A stretch of 64,000 nucleotides of DNA from Bin80 sp964291275. GTDB lineage: Bacteria > Bacteroidota > Rhodothermia > Rhodothermales > Bin80. Of this stretch, positions 28,552 to 38,238 are shown piece by piece. Positions within the stretch are counted from its first letter, which is position 1. Each line of letters begins with the position of its first letter. The notes beneath the pieces are model-generated. The model saw only the letters and a program-made list of their open reading frames with translations, did not search any database and was not told the DNA's origin. The translations under genes were made by a program, and so were the position numbers. The stretch covers positions 248,001-312,000 of the forward strand of contig OZ219799.1 of NCBI GenBank assembly GCA_964291275.2, in the 5' to 3' direction.

Positions 28552-29652
28552 ATGACGTGGAGTGCTCCAATTTTTCCTGACCTGAGTCTGCGGATTATTC
28601 TGGCAGTTGCGATGTTGGTGGCAGCCGGCTGCGCCGCCTCTGATTCGCCATTGCAGAACACCGTTGAGTCGCCAATTGTGCCATTTGGTGACCTATTCGC
28701 TTCCCCGGACACGATTCGCTTGGACTCTGAAGTTGTGGTCGGAAGTGTCAGCTTCCTGGATGTGAGCCAGGAAGGACATTTGCTGATCGCCGATAGAATC
28801 TCAAAGAGCGCGCATCATTTTTCGGCTTCTGGGAAACACATTCAGACGTACTTAATCGGTACCTGTCAGCCTGATCACGCCGACGACCGCGTCAAGCTCG
28901 CGCGGTTTATAGGCGGCGGGAGAGTTATGCTTTTGGGTGGTAATGGGTCGGTGGCAGTCTTTGACGAGTCAGGAGGTTGCGCAGCGACCGAATTTCGCCT
29001 CCCCATTGGCTTAGAGGGGGCCTGCGCAATTGGGGACTCCGTTCTCATGCAGCTGGAGTATACACCGTACCACAAGCCCGAGGTCCATGCTGTAACACGC
29101 GACTTGGAGACGCTGGACAGGTGGCAGATTGAGAAGCCTGAATTCCCGCGGCTTAACGGACTCTATAAGGGCTTTGGGGGGCTATCGATGGCGTGCTTTG
29201 CAGATGGCCCATACTACAAATATGCCGAATGGTCCGATGCTTTGCCGGTGTTTAGCCGTGGCAATGTCGCCCAAGTTGATCCGGCATTTTTCACCAAGCG
29301 GGTCCGGGACATTGGGCGTGGGCCAGACGTGCTAGCCATGCGAGATGAGATCAATGAATATCCAACCAATTCGGGAATATTGGCCATCGATAGCACAACC
29401 CGCATGATCGTGTACTCCAAGTTACCGATAGAATGGCGTCTACCAGATGTATTACTGCAAACGGGCATCGCGGTAGTCAGCAATGTGGGAGCGTTCCCCG
29501 CCCGCACAGCCATAGTCCCATTTTATCCTATTGGGGCTGCTAACGGCTATGTCTACCTCCAGGCCGACTATGAGATACTGCCAGATGGAGACTTCGGCAA
29601 TCCTTTAATCCTGCGCTATAAATTTGACCCGCCCCCAGATGCAAATCCGTAA
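28552..29652 (+). CDS. Beta-propeller-like lipoprotein, 366 aa
   Basis: The N-terminal signal ends in lipobox LVAAGC (Cys27). The body shows repeated strand pairs of a six-bladed beta-propeller type (SFLDVSQEGHLLIADR; SAHHFSASGKHIQTY; GNGSVAVFDESGG), as in the 6-bladed beta-propeller (BF3164-like) lipoproteins common in this phylum. No catalytic signature. The 3' end overlaps the next gene by about 14 bp, suggesting co-expression. A paralogue-like gene is at 34436-35557. Confidence 0.7.
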   Translation: MTWSAPIFPDLSLRIILAVAMLVAAGCAASDSPLQNTVESPIVPFGDLFASPDTIRLDSEVVVGSVSFLDVSQEGHLLIADRISKSAHHFSASGKHIQTYLIGTCQPDHADDRVKLARFIGGGRVMLLGGNGSVAVFDESGGCAATEFRLPIGLEGACAIGDSVLMQLEYTPYHKPEVHAVTRDLETLDRWQIEKPEFPRLNGLYKGFGGLSMACFADGPYYKYAEWSDALPVFSRGNVAQVDPAFFTKRVRDIGRGPDVLAMRDEINEYPTNSGILAIDSTTRMIVYSKLPIEWRLPDVLLQTGIAVVSNVGAFPARTAIVPFYPIGAANGYVYLQADYEILPDGDFGNPLILRYKFDPPPDANP

Positions 29653-30202
29653 GCACACGCACATTGCCCTCTGGTTCATCATCCCATTTGTGGTTGGGAT
29701 AGGAGTGTTCACGGGAGCCAGGACATTCTTTGCTACGTCACCAACGGGTTCAGCCCCGAAGGATGGCACTAAAGCCACTTCCCCACTGCTGGGGCAGATA
29801 ATTTCATCAGAGAACCTTATCGCCCCACGAACAAGGAAATACATCGCAGAGCAGGAGTGGTCGATGCCCGACTCATCCATTGTAGTTCTACTCGGCGGCG
29901 AGGGCTGTTCCGGCGACCAAGTGGCGACCCTGCGCCGATGGTCGAACCTGCCACCGGAGTCTGAATGGCAGGACTATGATGTCTTGGCGATTTACGCAGA
30001 CCCCATAGTGGGTGAAGATAGAGCAGTGATGGAAACATTGATACTGCGGCGGGTAAGCCAAACCAACATCACATTCTTTGTATCTCGCGACAGTACATTT
30101 AGCCCAAGGGGATCAGGCTTACGCACCCCACAAGTGGTGCTAGTGGAGTCGGGTCGCATAACTGGTGTACTCGACACACTGGAGTCGCCCCTCGGTCCAT
30201 AA
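29639..30202 (+). CDS. Membrane-anchored thioredoxin-like protein
   Basis: A 187-aa product from ATG 29639 (an in-frame ATG at 29624 adds five residues). It has an N-terminal TM helix (IALWFIIPFVVGIGVFTGA) and a periplasmic domain with SSIVVLLGGEGCSGDQVATL, which resembles a thioredoxin-fold strand and active-site loop with a single Cys instead of CxxC, then TPQVVLVESGRITGVLD, which fits the late thioredoxin strands. Function unknown. It overlaps the upstream lipoprotein gene, so the pair is probably one unit. Confidence 0.6.
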   Translation: MQIRKHTHIALWFIIPFVVGIGVFTGARTFFATSPTGSAPKDGTKATSPLLGQIISSENLIAPRTRKYIAEQEWSMPDSSIVVLLGGEGCSGDQVATLRRWSNLPPESEWQDYDVLAIYADPIVGEDRAVMETLILRRVSQTNITFFVSRDSTFSPRGSGLRTPQVVLVESGRITGVLDTLESPLGP

Positions 30203-30231
30203 ACATGCCGATGGGCGGTGATATTCCCCAT

Positions 30232-30426
30232 TCACAGTCCCAGCGCTTGATCCCTCCTCCGATCGCGGCCCATGTTGCATTCCAGCTCCCGCTGTTTCCA
30301 GAAATCCGCTGAGATGATGCGAGTTATGGCCGCGGTTTTGATGCCGAGCGTCTTGAGTTCTTTAGCCAGGGGCAGGCGTTCTTTTTCGGGGATGTGGTCG
30401 AGGAACATTTTGGAGAGGGTCTGCAC
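30232..30426 (-). other. Small ORF or gene fragment, 64 aa
   Basis: An open minus-strand frame (LDHIPEKERLPLAKELKTLG, then IKTAAITRIISADFWKQREL) that continues upstream without a stop for about 15 codons as KFVCELRTGHVQTLS, into the 3' end of ribE in another frame. It looks like the coding remnant of an unknown helical protein. No family recognised. Confidence 0.35.
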
Positions 30427-30442
30427 GTGTCCGGTTCGGAGT

Positions 30443-31033
30443 TCACAGACGAATTTCCATTTTCCGCTCTACAAATTTGGCAAGAACATCGAATTCGACA
30501 TTACAGCGCATACCTGTCTTCCAGGTAGACACATTCGTATGCTTGAAGGTATGAGGAATAATGGCAACAGAGATACGCAGATCACGGAGATCCGCGATCG
30601 TCAGGCTTATACCGTCCAGAGCAATCGATCCGCGCGGAATGACCAACCCGGCATACTCTGACGGAATCACGAGCTCATAAATCCGTTCGCCCCCTTGTTG
30701 AGATACTTGGGTAATCGGGCATGTTGTATCCACATGCCCCTGAACTATATGTCCATCCAGTCGGGTATCTGCGAACACTGCACGCTCGAGGTTGACCGAA
30801 GTGCCCGCTGACAGTTCACCCAATGTGGTTTTAGAGATAGTTTCAGGGACCGCCAAGACTGTAAAAACGTCTTCTGACTGGTCGGTCACACTTAGGCAGA
30901 TGCCGTTTATGGCGATGCTTTGTCCAACGCACAGTTCAGAAGAAAGGGCAGCACCGATGGTCAGCTCCAGTCCACGAGGAGTTTGCCTGATACTTTTCAG
31001 TTGACCAATTTGCTCTATAAGACCTGTAAACAT
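30443..31033 (-). CDS. ribE: Riboflavin synthase, alpha chain
   Basis: Catalyses dismutation of two 6,7-dimethyl-8-ribityllumazine molecules to riboflavin. The 196 aa hold two lumazine-binding repeats: MFTGLIEQIGQL at the N-terminus with CVGQSIAINGICLSV, and the second repeat with LDGHIVQGHVDTT and IALDGISLTI. It lies 7 bp downstream of ribD on the same strand, so the two are very probably co-transcribed. No FMN riboswitch is visible upstream of the pair. Confidence 0.95.
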   Translation of the reverse strand: MFTGLIEQIGQLKSIRQTPRGLELTIGAALSSELCVGQSIAINGICLSVTDQSEDVFTVLAVPETISKTTLGELSAGTSVNLERAVFADTRLDGHIVQGHVDTTCPITQVSQQGGERIYELVIPSEYAGLVIPRGSIALDGISLTIADLRDLRISVAIIPHTFKHTNVSTWKTGMRCNVEFDVLAKFVERKMEIRL

Positions 31034-31040
31034 ATTGACT

Positions 31041-32189
31041 TCAAGCCGGGATTGGGTGCTTGTATCCCGTAAATAGCTGATCTACGCCAACCCTTTCCCA
31101 GGAGTATTGTGCAAAAGCAAGGCTTTGGGCCAATTTCTCAACTCCCAGATCCCCAATAGCACGGAAGCCATTCCCAATCATTTTAGGTGCGATGAATAGT
31201 CGAAGCCGATCAACGAGGTTTTGGCGTAACAGTGCCGAGGCCAGTTCAGGTCCTGCTTCGACAAAAAGTGACTGTACCCGTGAACCGGATTGAGTTGTTT
31301 CTCCAAGTAGATGTATCAGTTTGGGAAGCGACACACGACCCGCCTCAGACGGAGCAGTCACGAGGCAACCTCCGTTGCGAAGAAGCTGGTCCGTGTACTC
31401 GGGCGTAACGCCCTCCGCAACGATAACCGTCGTCTTTGCACCCCATTGATCCGTAAAGAGCTTGAGCGTGGCGGGTAGCCTACCGCTTCCGTCCAGAACA
31501 ATGCGCATGGGTTGCGTTCCTGAAACGTGCCGAACAGTAAGGCTTGGGTTATCCATGCGTGCTGTCCCCGAGCCTATAAGCACAGCATCGTGCTCTTTCC
31601 GCCAGACATGAACTTGCTTCCGGGCCTCCCCGCCGGTGATCCATTGGCTCTCGCCTGTTGCGGTTCCAACACAGCCATCTAGGGTTTGTGCAATTTTCAG
31701 GGTCACAAATGGGCGACCTCTAATGTGCCAATGGGCAAAAGCTTCGTTGAATCGATAGCATCTGTCCCTGAGGATGTCAGCAGTAACTGCAATTTTGTGC
31801 TTCCTCAGCATCGCTATTCCGCCCGCTGCTTTTGGATTCGGATCACGCATTCCAATCACAACCCGAGCGATGCCAGCTTGCAGAATACCTTGTGTACACG
31901 GTGGGGTGTGTCCCTGGTGATTACAGGGTTCAAGATTCACGACGAGGGTTGCTCCCTTGAGTGCCTTGGACCCATACATCGAACCAGCCTGTTCTATGGC
32001 TTCTGTTTCTGCGTGAGGGCCTCCGGCGTGCCTGTGCCATCCTTCTCCGAGAAGCTTACCCTCGGAACTCAGGATTACGCAGCCGACACGTGGATTTGGG
32101 CTCGTTGCACTATCAGCATTGGCCGCCAGAGAGAGACAACGTTCCATCCAGCGTGCGGCTGACTCTTTATTCATCAAATAAACCGACAC
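31041..32189 (-). CDS. ribD: Bifunctional riboflavin deaminase/reductase RibD
   Basis: The N-terminal pyrimidine deaminase has a zinc site in HAGGPHAETEA and PCNHQGHTPPC. The C-terminal reductase (about 150-382) has VTLKIAQTLDGCVG, SQWITGGEARKQVH and the FVEAGPELASALL motif. The 382 aa are full length. ATG 32189 or the Met five codons later (32174) could be the start; the latter begins MNKESAARWMERCLSLA and fits homologues better. It precedes ribE by 7 bp. Confidence 0.95.
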   Translation of the reverse strand: MSVYLMNKESAARWMERCLSLAANADSATSPNPRVGCVILSSEGKLLGEGWHRHAGGPHAETEAIEQAGSMYGSKALKGATLVVNLEPCNHQGHTPPCTQGILQAGIARVVIGMRDPNPKAAGGIAMLRKHKIAVTADILRDRCYRFNEAFAHWHIRGRPFVTLKIAQTLDGCVGTATGESQWITGGEARKQVHVWRKEHDAVLIGSGTARMDNPSLTVRHVSGTQPMRIVLDGSGRLPATLKLFTDQWGAKTTVIVAEGVTPEYTDQLLRNGGCLVTAPSEAGRVSLPKLIHLLGETTQSGSRVQSLFVEAGPELASALLRQNLVDRLRLFIAPKMIGNGFRAIGDLGVEKLAQSLAFAQYSWERVGVDQLFTGYKHPIPA

Positions 32190-32449
32190 TTAAATGGACT
32201 CGAACGCGAGAATGCGAACTGTCGTTTCCAGTTGAATGTGTATGGGAATCTGTCGCAGGAAATACCACCAAGTCTGTTGTGAAGGGTTGAATAAGAATAA
32301 TCAATTGGAACCTGCCTATCACACCGAGGGTCAGTCCAACTGCGGCATCCGCCATTTGCCCAGACTGAATTTGGTCTATTACTCGCTACGTCGTATCGCA
32401 AGATATACTAGCGTTGCAGGTTCTGCAGCCGGGCCTCTTACGTTCGATC

Positions 32450-32945
32450 CAGATGCGTAACCGGAGCTCTCAGCCAGTGCTCTGTATAAAAAAGCACCCA
32501 CATCTGATCCGTGTGCTGCCCGACCGCTTTCGTCAGCGGTTCATGGTCTACCGTGTCAAAATATGCCTTGATATCCATTTCCAGCGCCTATGACCATCGC
32601 CAGCAAGCACTCGTGCCTGCTGGGTCGCGTCATGAGCCGACTTGTTCGGTCGGTATCCATAGGAATCGGGATGGAACTCTTGATCCAATACCGGCTCTAA
32701 TGCCTCCTTCATCACCATCTGTGCCACCCGGTCTGCCACGGTGGAAATCCCCAGTGGTCGAACGCCTCCTCTCGACTTCGGAATACGCACTCGGCGGGCC
32801 GGCCTGGGATAATAACTGCCCGATGCCATCCGATTCCATATCCTGTAAAGATTATCTGCACGAAAGACCGACCTACAAAGCATGTACGGTCGAGAGTGGT
32901 ATCAGACACCACTGCTGAGACTCTCACAGGCTTTGTGTACAGCAC
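32450..32945 (-). pseudogene. Group II intron reverse transcriptase, N-terminal fragment
   Basis: The minus strand encodes NRMASGSYYPRPARRVRIPK, VRPLGISTVADRVAQMVMKE and FHPDSYGYRPNKSAHDATQQ (RT0-RT2). After a frameshift near 32580 comes MDIKAYFDTVDHEPLTKAV, then TEHWLRAPV (RT3). The YADD core, maturase and endonuclease parts are absent. No intron RNA ends were recognised next to it. Confidence 0.85.
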
Positions 32946-32959
32946 CTCACGACAGAAAG

Positions 32960-33300
32960 CCTGAGTCTATGCCGATGACGCCAAAGCGTACCAGGCGTTA
33001 AGGAGAGCTACTCACGAGACCGTCTAACACTCGGTCTCAGAATATGTGGACGGCATGGCTCATATCAACGGCATGGAATCCTTCTGGGCACTATTGGAGG
33101 TAGGCTACATGGAACGTATCATCAAATGTCTCCAGAGTATCCACAACGATACGTAGATGAGTTTGTGGGTCGGCACAATATCCACAGACTGGATACAGTT
33201 GGGCAGATGGAGCAAATTGCAAAAGGACTGTTCGGCAAACTGCTCACGTACAAGATGCTTACCCTCAACGTTGGGAAAGTTGCACGGACGTGAGGATTTG
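32960..33300 (+). pseudogene. IS1595-family transposase, C-terminal relic
   Basis: Plus-strand frames read YADDAKAYQALRRATHET, HSVSEYVDGMAHINGMESFW and (after a frameshift near 33125) YVDEFVGRHNIHRLDTVGQM. These are the characteristic IS1595 C-terminal motifs (EYV.G.AHTNGIESFW...YVNEF.GRHN). It is broken by at least one stop and one frameshift. Confidence 0.85.
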
Positions 33301-33480
33301 GAGAACTCCTACAATCTTCAAGATTTTGTGTACCTGCTTGAAGGGGCAATCAAAGATCGCCCAAAGACCAATTGTGATCCCGTACAAATTCCGAGGGATG
33401 TAATAGACGGTCCCTCTGGTGAGGAGTCGGACAGCAAGAACGACAAATATACGGCACGATTGTTGGTTGAGTACCGCAAC

Positions 33481-34161
33481 ATGATGAGACATCTTTTCCC
33501 TTGCATCCTTATTTCCGTTTGCTTTGTGCTTACCTCATGCCAGAATTACAAGCATTTGAACAGGATTCTGTACAATCGGGGAGATTCGCCCCTAGAGATG
33601 GCCCTGATGAAGTACGACCGTTCGATCAAAATGGATGCCTACTCGAAGTTGCAGAAGATGAAGAGTCTTTGTGATGGACTTTTCGACTACGCAGGGGATG
33701 TTGACAAGAATGTGGTGGATGCGTCGAGGTGCAACGCTATTCATGCCACCTTGGCGGAGTTGTACAAAGATCTCTATACGACAGTGGGGTTTGACCATGC
33801 CAAGATCTCAGCGATACAGGCGGAATTGGAGGCTATCCCAGAGAATCCTACGGATGTTCTGGCGGAGTTGGAGAGTATCATGGCGGGTGTGGAGTTTGTT
33901 TTGGTCGCATGCGACGCTACTGTGTTGAATACTGCCGTGGAAGAGTTCGCAGCTACCGGGGAGAAGGTAGAGACCGTATGGGCAGATCGTGAGGCTTCGT
34001 GGGCAGAGATTGAGGCTGCATGGGTGGAGTACGAAGCTGCATGGGCGAAGTACGAGTCTGCCCTGAAGGAGACTCAAGTTGCGCTAGTGAAGTGTGGTGC
34101 TGTTCCCTCTTCGAGGAGAACCGACCAACTGCCGTGGTTATGGTTGGCGTTGGCGTTGTAG
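33481..34161 (+). CDS. Lipoprotein with helical repeat C-terminus
   Basis: From ATG 33481 (226 aa) the product has a lipoprotein signal with lipobox CFVLTSC. The body is mostly helical. The C-terminal part is a short-period repeat rich in Trp, Glu and Ala (ADREASWAEIEAAWVEYEAA, then AWAKYESALKE), suggesting a coiled coil. The same frame runs further upstream into the IS1595 relic, but that part is not a real N-terminus. No family recognised. Confidence 0.6.
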   Translation: MMRHLFPCILISVCFVLTSCQNYKHLNRILYNRGDSPLEMALMKYDRSIKMDAYSKLQKMKSLCDGLFDYAGDVDKNVVDASRCNAIHATLAELYKDLYTTVGFDHAKISAIQAELEAIPENPTDVLAELESIMAGVEFVLVACDATVLNTAVEEFAATGEKVETVWADREASWAEIEAAWVEYEAAWAKYESALKETQVALVKCGAVPSSRRTDQLPWLWLALAL

Positions 34162-34435
34162 TCGTAGCGGAGGGGTTCTATGAAGTGGGAGTTCGGTCGT
34201 ACTCCTCGCTGTACTGGGCTATGGTATCGGAACCGCACTTCGCTCTGGAGATTCTATGCTCCAAGCTGAACAGGTGGCGTGTAATGAAACCAAATGTATG
34301 CAGGCCTCGCCGATCCCGAAACGGGGGAGGAACGAGGCCTTTGCGCTTTCGAGGAAGAGGAGAACAATAATTGCAAGAATAACAGAGAAACATGGAACTG
34401 TGAGTACATTCCGTGTGACTGAATCTCTACCTAGG

Positions 34436-35557
34436 ATGGCAGTACTAATTCTGGGGATCGCCTTGGCGTCCTGTCGGGGCACGCCTGATGTTATTCTCCA
34501 CCCTACCGCAGGCAATATCCAGTCTGTTGCGGATCCCCGATTCGTGCTTCATGAGGACTCGTCGGATACTCTCCCCTACCTTGACGCATCATCGTTGGAG
34601 GGCGTATTGATTGGTCTAGAAGAAGGCGAACCCCTTGAAATGATCGGTAGGTCGATGGACTTTGATATCAGTGCGGACGGCCTGTACTATGTAGATTTTG
34701 TATATGGCCATGTGCGTGCCTATGATTTCCTCGGCATCCTGACAGCTGTCATCGGCAAACGGGGGGAGGGGCCCGAAGAATTCCCATTCGTGCAACAAGT
34801 GTCCTTTACCGAGACTGTGGACGGCCCGTTACTGGTTGTTGGTGCCTCATCACGCCGTATTTCGGTATTCATACAGGAGGGGGCTGCCTAGGTGCTGAGA
34901 AATTATTTTCATACTGCCCATAGCTTCGGGCATGGAGACCTATGCGCAATGCATGACCATGTGTATACCGTTGGCTATTCCGAAGAACAGCCCGGCGTGA
35001 TCCATAAGCATACGCTGGAGGGAGAATTCGTCCTGTCTTTTGGTGAACCCTATGGCGATCCTGATCCTTTCATTCGCTCAAATCTGTCAGAGCGGGGCAC
35101 CCTGGATTGCAACGAAACAAATCATACGATTGCTTACGCAGATGATCTTAATCCGGTGGTGACAGGCTTCTCGGATACCGGTGTGATTCGCTGGCGCGTT
35201 GAATTGGCGGATGCTAACATCGCTCCTACCCCACAGAGACGGACAGATGTTGGCCAGACTACGATAGGCTTCCCCTCTCATGGGAGTGGTGAAACCTCGT
35301 CCATCAGGTTCATTCCTGCAACAGATTCCGACCTCTTCTTTGTATCGTACTTAATCTATGGTTCGGAAGGTGCAGAACAGCAGCACCTGTACAGCGTGAA
35401 TGCAGTCTCCGGAGACGGAAAGTATATCGGCTACCATCCTTTCAAAAGCAACAATACATCAGTGTGGGTGAAGGCTTTAGACGCACAGCGAATATACACG
35501 ACGGTCTACAAAGGCTTTCCCCAAATAGGAATATATCCCCGTTCTTTCGCTCGTTGA
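34436..35557 (+). pseudogene. Beta-propeller-like lipoprotein interrupted by one TAG
   Basis: One continuous frame from ATG 34436 (lipobox LILGIALASC) to 35557, broken only by an amber codon at 34889-34891 between IQEGAA and VLRNYFHTAH. Both halves fit one beta-propeller lipoprotein: GRSMDFDISADGLYYVDFVY and RGEGPEEFPFVQQVSF before the stop, GDLCAMHDHVYTVGYSEE after it. The arrangement RGEGPEEF is typical of six-bladed propeller lipoproteins. It is probably a recent nonsense mutation; the 3' part could restart at GTG 34892. Related in type to the gene at 28552. Confidence 0.7.
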
Positions 35558-36006
35558 TGAAGGTCTCCTAAGAATTGTCCGTAGGCGTATCTGGAATCCT
35601 ATAGGAGAGTACCATCACACCCATGGCACACATCAGCAGGCACCTGACATTCCCACCCTTCCTCTCGAACAGATTCCACCATTGCTTTTTTCACTTTCAC
35701 TCATTCGCCTGTGTTGATCTGACGTGACCTCCAGCACCACAGGAGACAGTTGCACATCCTCTTCTTTGCACCGATTCAGCCTGTGTGTATTCAGATGAAA
35801 TTGCCACCTATATTCAGATCAATGAAAGGTATGGCGAACTATTCTTGCTCTCTGGTGTGGTTAAGGTGTACGAAGAGACAGGACAGGCGTATGTAGTGAA
35901 GTGCCGCGAAATGATGTAACTTGAGCAGTGGGATTTGATCACAGCGGCGTTACTCCCGCCGTGTGCAGTTTTCCGAGGTTTTTTCGAGATCACATCAGTG
36001 GAACAC
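35558..36006. other. Intergenic with a short coding-like remnant
   Basis: No complete gene. The plus strand around 35795-35918 stays open and reads like a real C-terminus (YIQINERYGELFLLSGVV, KVYEETGQAYVVKC, stop), but it has no start and no recognised family, so it is likely a gene relic. Confidence 0.4.
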
Positions 36007-36372
36007 ATGGACAAACAAGCAATACTTTATCGATGGGACGACATGCCAATCGAAGAGGTCAAAACCGGCCTTGGTCGCCGAATCGTCACGGGCGAGCACA
36101 TGATGATTACACACGTTTACCTTGATAAGGATAGCGTAGTGCCGTGGCATTCGCACGATAATGAGCAGCTCACGTATGTTCTGAAAGGCGCATTGAGATT
36201 TTGGCTCGGGGCCAATGGGAAGCAAGAGATTGTCGTACATGAGGGAGAAGTACTGGTCATCCCCTCCCATCTACCTCACAAAGCCGTTGCGCTTGAGGAT
36301 ACGTTAGATGTAGATGTTTTTTGCCCGCCAAGACAAGACTGGATAGATGGAACCGATGCGTACCTGCGTTAG
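36007..36372 (+). CDS. Small cupin-domain protein
   Basis: From ATG 36007, 121 aa. It is a single cupin_2 barrel with metal-site motif WHSHDNEQLTYVLKGALRFW (His, His, Glu) and the second motif IPSHLPHKAVALED (His). Such proteins often act as sensors or small dioxygenase/isomerase-like enzymes; the substrate is unknown. Longer in-frame starts (35935) add residues that do not fit the family. The 3' end overlaps the amylase gene by 17 bp, so the two are probably co-expressed. Confidence 0.8.
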   Translation: MDKQAILYRWDDMPIEEVKTGLGRRIVTGEHMMITHVYLDKDSVVPWHSHDNEQLTYVLKGALRFWLGANGKQEIVVHEGEVLVIPSHLPHKAVALEDTLDVDVFCPPRQDWIDGTDAYLR

Positions 36373-38221
36373 CCTTCTCTTTGTGGCTTGCCTAGTTTCT
36401 CTAGTACAGGCTCAGACTCCTATCAGCGATCCCCCATCTTGGGCGGATGAAGCTGTTTGGTACCAGATCTTTGTTGAGCGATTCCGGAATGGAGATCCCG
36501 ATAATGATCCGACACCAGAAGATATCCGTGGCTTTTGGTTTGGGCCACAGCCGGAAAACTGGGCCACGACACCTTGGACGCACGATTGGTACAAACAGGA
36601 GGACTGGGCCCTGGAAAATGAGATGGAATTCTATACTGCTGTGCAATACCGGCGCTACGGTGGAGATTTGCAGGGGGTACTGGATAAGCTGGATTACCTG
36701 AAAGAACTGGGGGTTACCGCACTCTATCTGAATCCAATCAATGATGCACCTTCCCTGCACAAATTTGATGCACGCAACTATCGGCATGTGGATCGAAATT
36801 TCGGGCCTGACCCTGTGGGCGACCGCCAGATGGCGGAGGCAGAGGATCCCTTGGATCCAGATACATGGCAATGGACTGCAGCCGACAGCCTTTTCTTAAA
36901 ACTGATCAGGGAAGTGCATGCCAGAGACATGCGGATCATTCTGGACTACTCCTGGAATCACACCGGGGTGAGGTTCTGGGCTTGGGAAGATGTCCTAGAG
37001 AACCAGCAGGAATCCGTATTTGCTGACTGGTACGAGATCAATGCTTTTGACGATCCAGCTACGCCAGATACAAATGAGTTTTCGTATGACGGCTGGCTGG
37101 GAGTTAAATCGTTGCCTGAGCTGGCAAAAATAGATGTCCCGCCCGGTCATATCCATGGTGCTCATGAGGGAAACTTACATCCGGGACCAAAAGCTCACGT
37201 ATACAATGTGACCAGGCGGTGGATGGACCCGAACGGGGACGGCAACCCGGCGGATGGCTTGGATGGATTCAGGCTGGATGTTGCTGAGATGGTTCCCCTG
37301 GGGTTCTGGCGTGATTATCGCGAATTCGTCAGAAGCATAAATCCTGAGGTATACCTTGTGGGTGAGGTCTGGTGGGATTCATGGCCGCATCATATGGCGG
37401 ATCCTGTTCCCTGGGTTCAGGGAGACATTTTTGATGCGGTTATGAACTATCGCTGGTACATGCCAACGCGTAGTTTTTTTGCGCAGACCCCTCCGAACCT
37501 GACGGCGTCAGGTTATGTAGCTCATTTGGATTCCATTATGGCGGGTATTCCGACGCGTTTCTGGAACGCTATGATGAACCTTGCAGCGAGTCACGACACC
37601 CCGCGCATCAGCACCAGCATCTACAACCCTGTCCTGTACAAATACGGACAGCATCCCAGAGGTAACCCAGACTTCAAGGTGGAGCGCCCTGACGCACGGA
37701 CGCGTGCTATTCAGGAATTAATTCTTGTGCAACAGTTCACCTGGTCAGGTGCGCCTCACATATGGAATGGGGATGAAATGGGCATGTGGGGCGGAGATGA
37801 TCCAGATATGCGCAAACCGCTTATATGGTCCGATTACACGTTTGAAGACGAATTGACACATCCGCTTGGCCAGGAACGGAAACCCGATGTTGTGTCCGCA
37901 GACCTGCAATTAACCGGCTTGTATCGAGTATTGATTGCACTGCGCAAGGCGAACATGCGGTTATTCGTCGATGGCGAGACGAAATGGCTCACGGTTGACG
38001 ATGATCGCCGCATATTGGCGTACGAGCGACGTCTGGGAGACGAACACGCATTAGTAGTCTTCAACGCCTCGGATGACACCCACGAGATCACGATACCCGA
38101 GGGAACCTACCGACAGGTATACCCGACGGGTTCGGTAGTAACGACGGCTACGCTGAGTCTGCCACCGCTTACAGCACGCGTGTATCTATCCAGTTCGAAG
38201 ACGGAAGACGGCAATCAATAG
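36356..38221 (+). CDS. Secreted GH13 alpha-amylase family glycoside hydrolase
   Basis: Signal peptide MRTCVSLLFVACLVSLVQAQ from ATG 36356 (an in-frame ATG at 36347 adds three residues). GH13 regions in order: region I DYSWNHTG (about residue 196), region II GFRLDVAEM with nucleophile Asp near 307, region III LVGEVWWD with acid/base Glu near 335, and region IV ASHDTPR with the transition-state Asp. The C-terminal beta domain is ALVVFNASDDTHEITIPEGT. The N-terminal WADEAVWYQIFVERFRNGD resembles neopullulanase or cyclomaltodextrinase-type enzymes. Likely periplasmic maltodextrin degradation. Confidence 0.9.
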   Translation: MRTCVSLLFVACLVSLVQAQTPISDPPSWADEAVWYQIFVERFRNGDPDNDPTPEDIRGFWFGPQPENWATTPWTHDWYKQEDWALENEMEFYTAVQYRRYGGDLQGVLDKLDYLKELGVTALYLNPINDAPSLHKFDARNYRHVDRNFGPDPVGDRQMAEAEDPLDPDTWQWTAADSLFLKLIREVHARDMRIILDYSWNHTGVRFWAWEDVLENQQESVFADWYEINAFDDPATPDTNEFSYDGWLGVKSLPELAKIDVPPGHIHGAHEGNLHPGPKAHVYNVTRRWMDPNGDGNPADGLDGFRLDVAEMVPLGFWRDYREFVRSINPEVYLVGEVWWDSWPHHMADPVPWVQGDIFDAVMNYRWYMPTRSFFAQTPPNLTASGYVAHLDSIMAGIPTRFWNAMMNLAASHDTPRISTSIYNPVLYKYGQHPRGNPDFKVERPDARTRAIQELILVQQFTWSGAPHIWNGDEMGMWGGDDPDMRKPLIWSDYTFEDELTHPLGQERKPDVVSADLQLTGLYRVLIALRKANMRLFVDGETKWLTVDDDRRILAYERRLGDEHALVVFNASDDTHEITIPEGTYRQVYPTGSVVTTATLSLPPLTARVYLSSSKTEDGNQ

Positions 38222-38238
38222 ACGGGTGGCACTTGGGG

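Noticed and set aside
32190..32450. FMN riboswitch upstream of ribD
   Set aside because: The conserved RFN blocks (AGGGGCAGGGTG-like and CCGAC-type elements) were looked for on the minus strand and not found.
33157..33480. N-terminal extension of the lipoprotein at 33481
   Set aside because: The upstream part of the frame is an out-of-frame translation of the IS1595 relic. A signal peptide begins only at 33481.
13314..34891. Stop-codon recoding in this organism (TGA in istA, TAG in a lipoprotein)
   Set aside because: Two different stops in two probably decaying genes, with all other genes ending normally, fit simple nonsense mutations.
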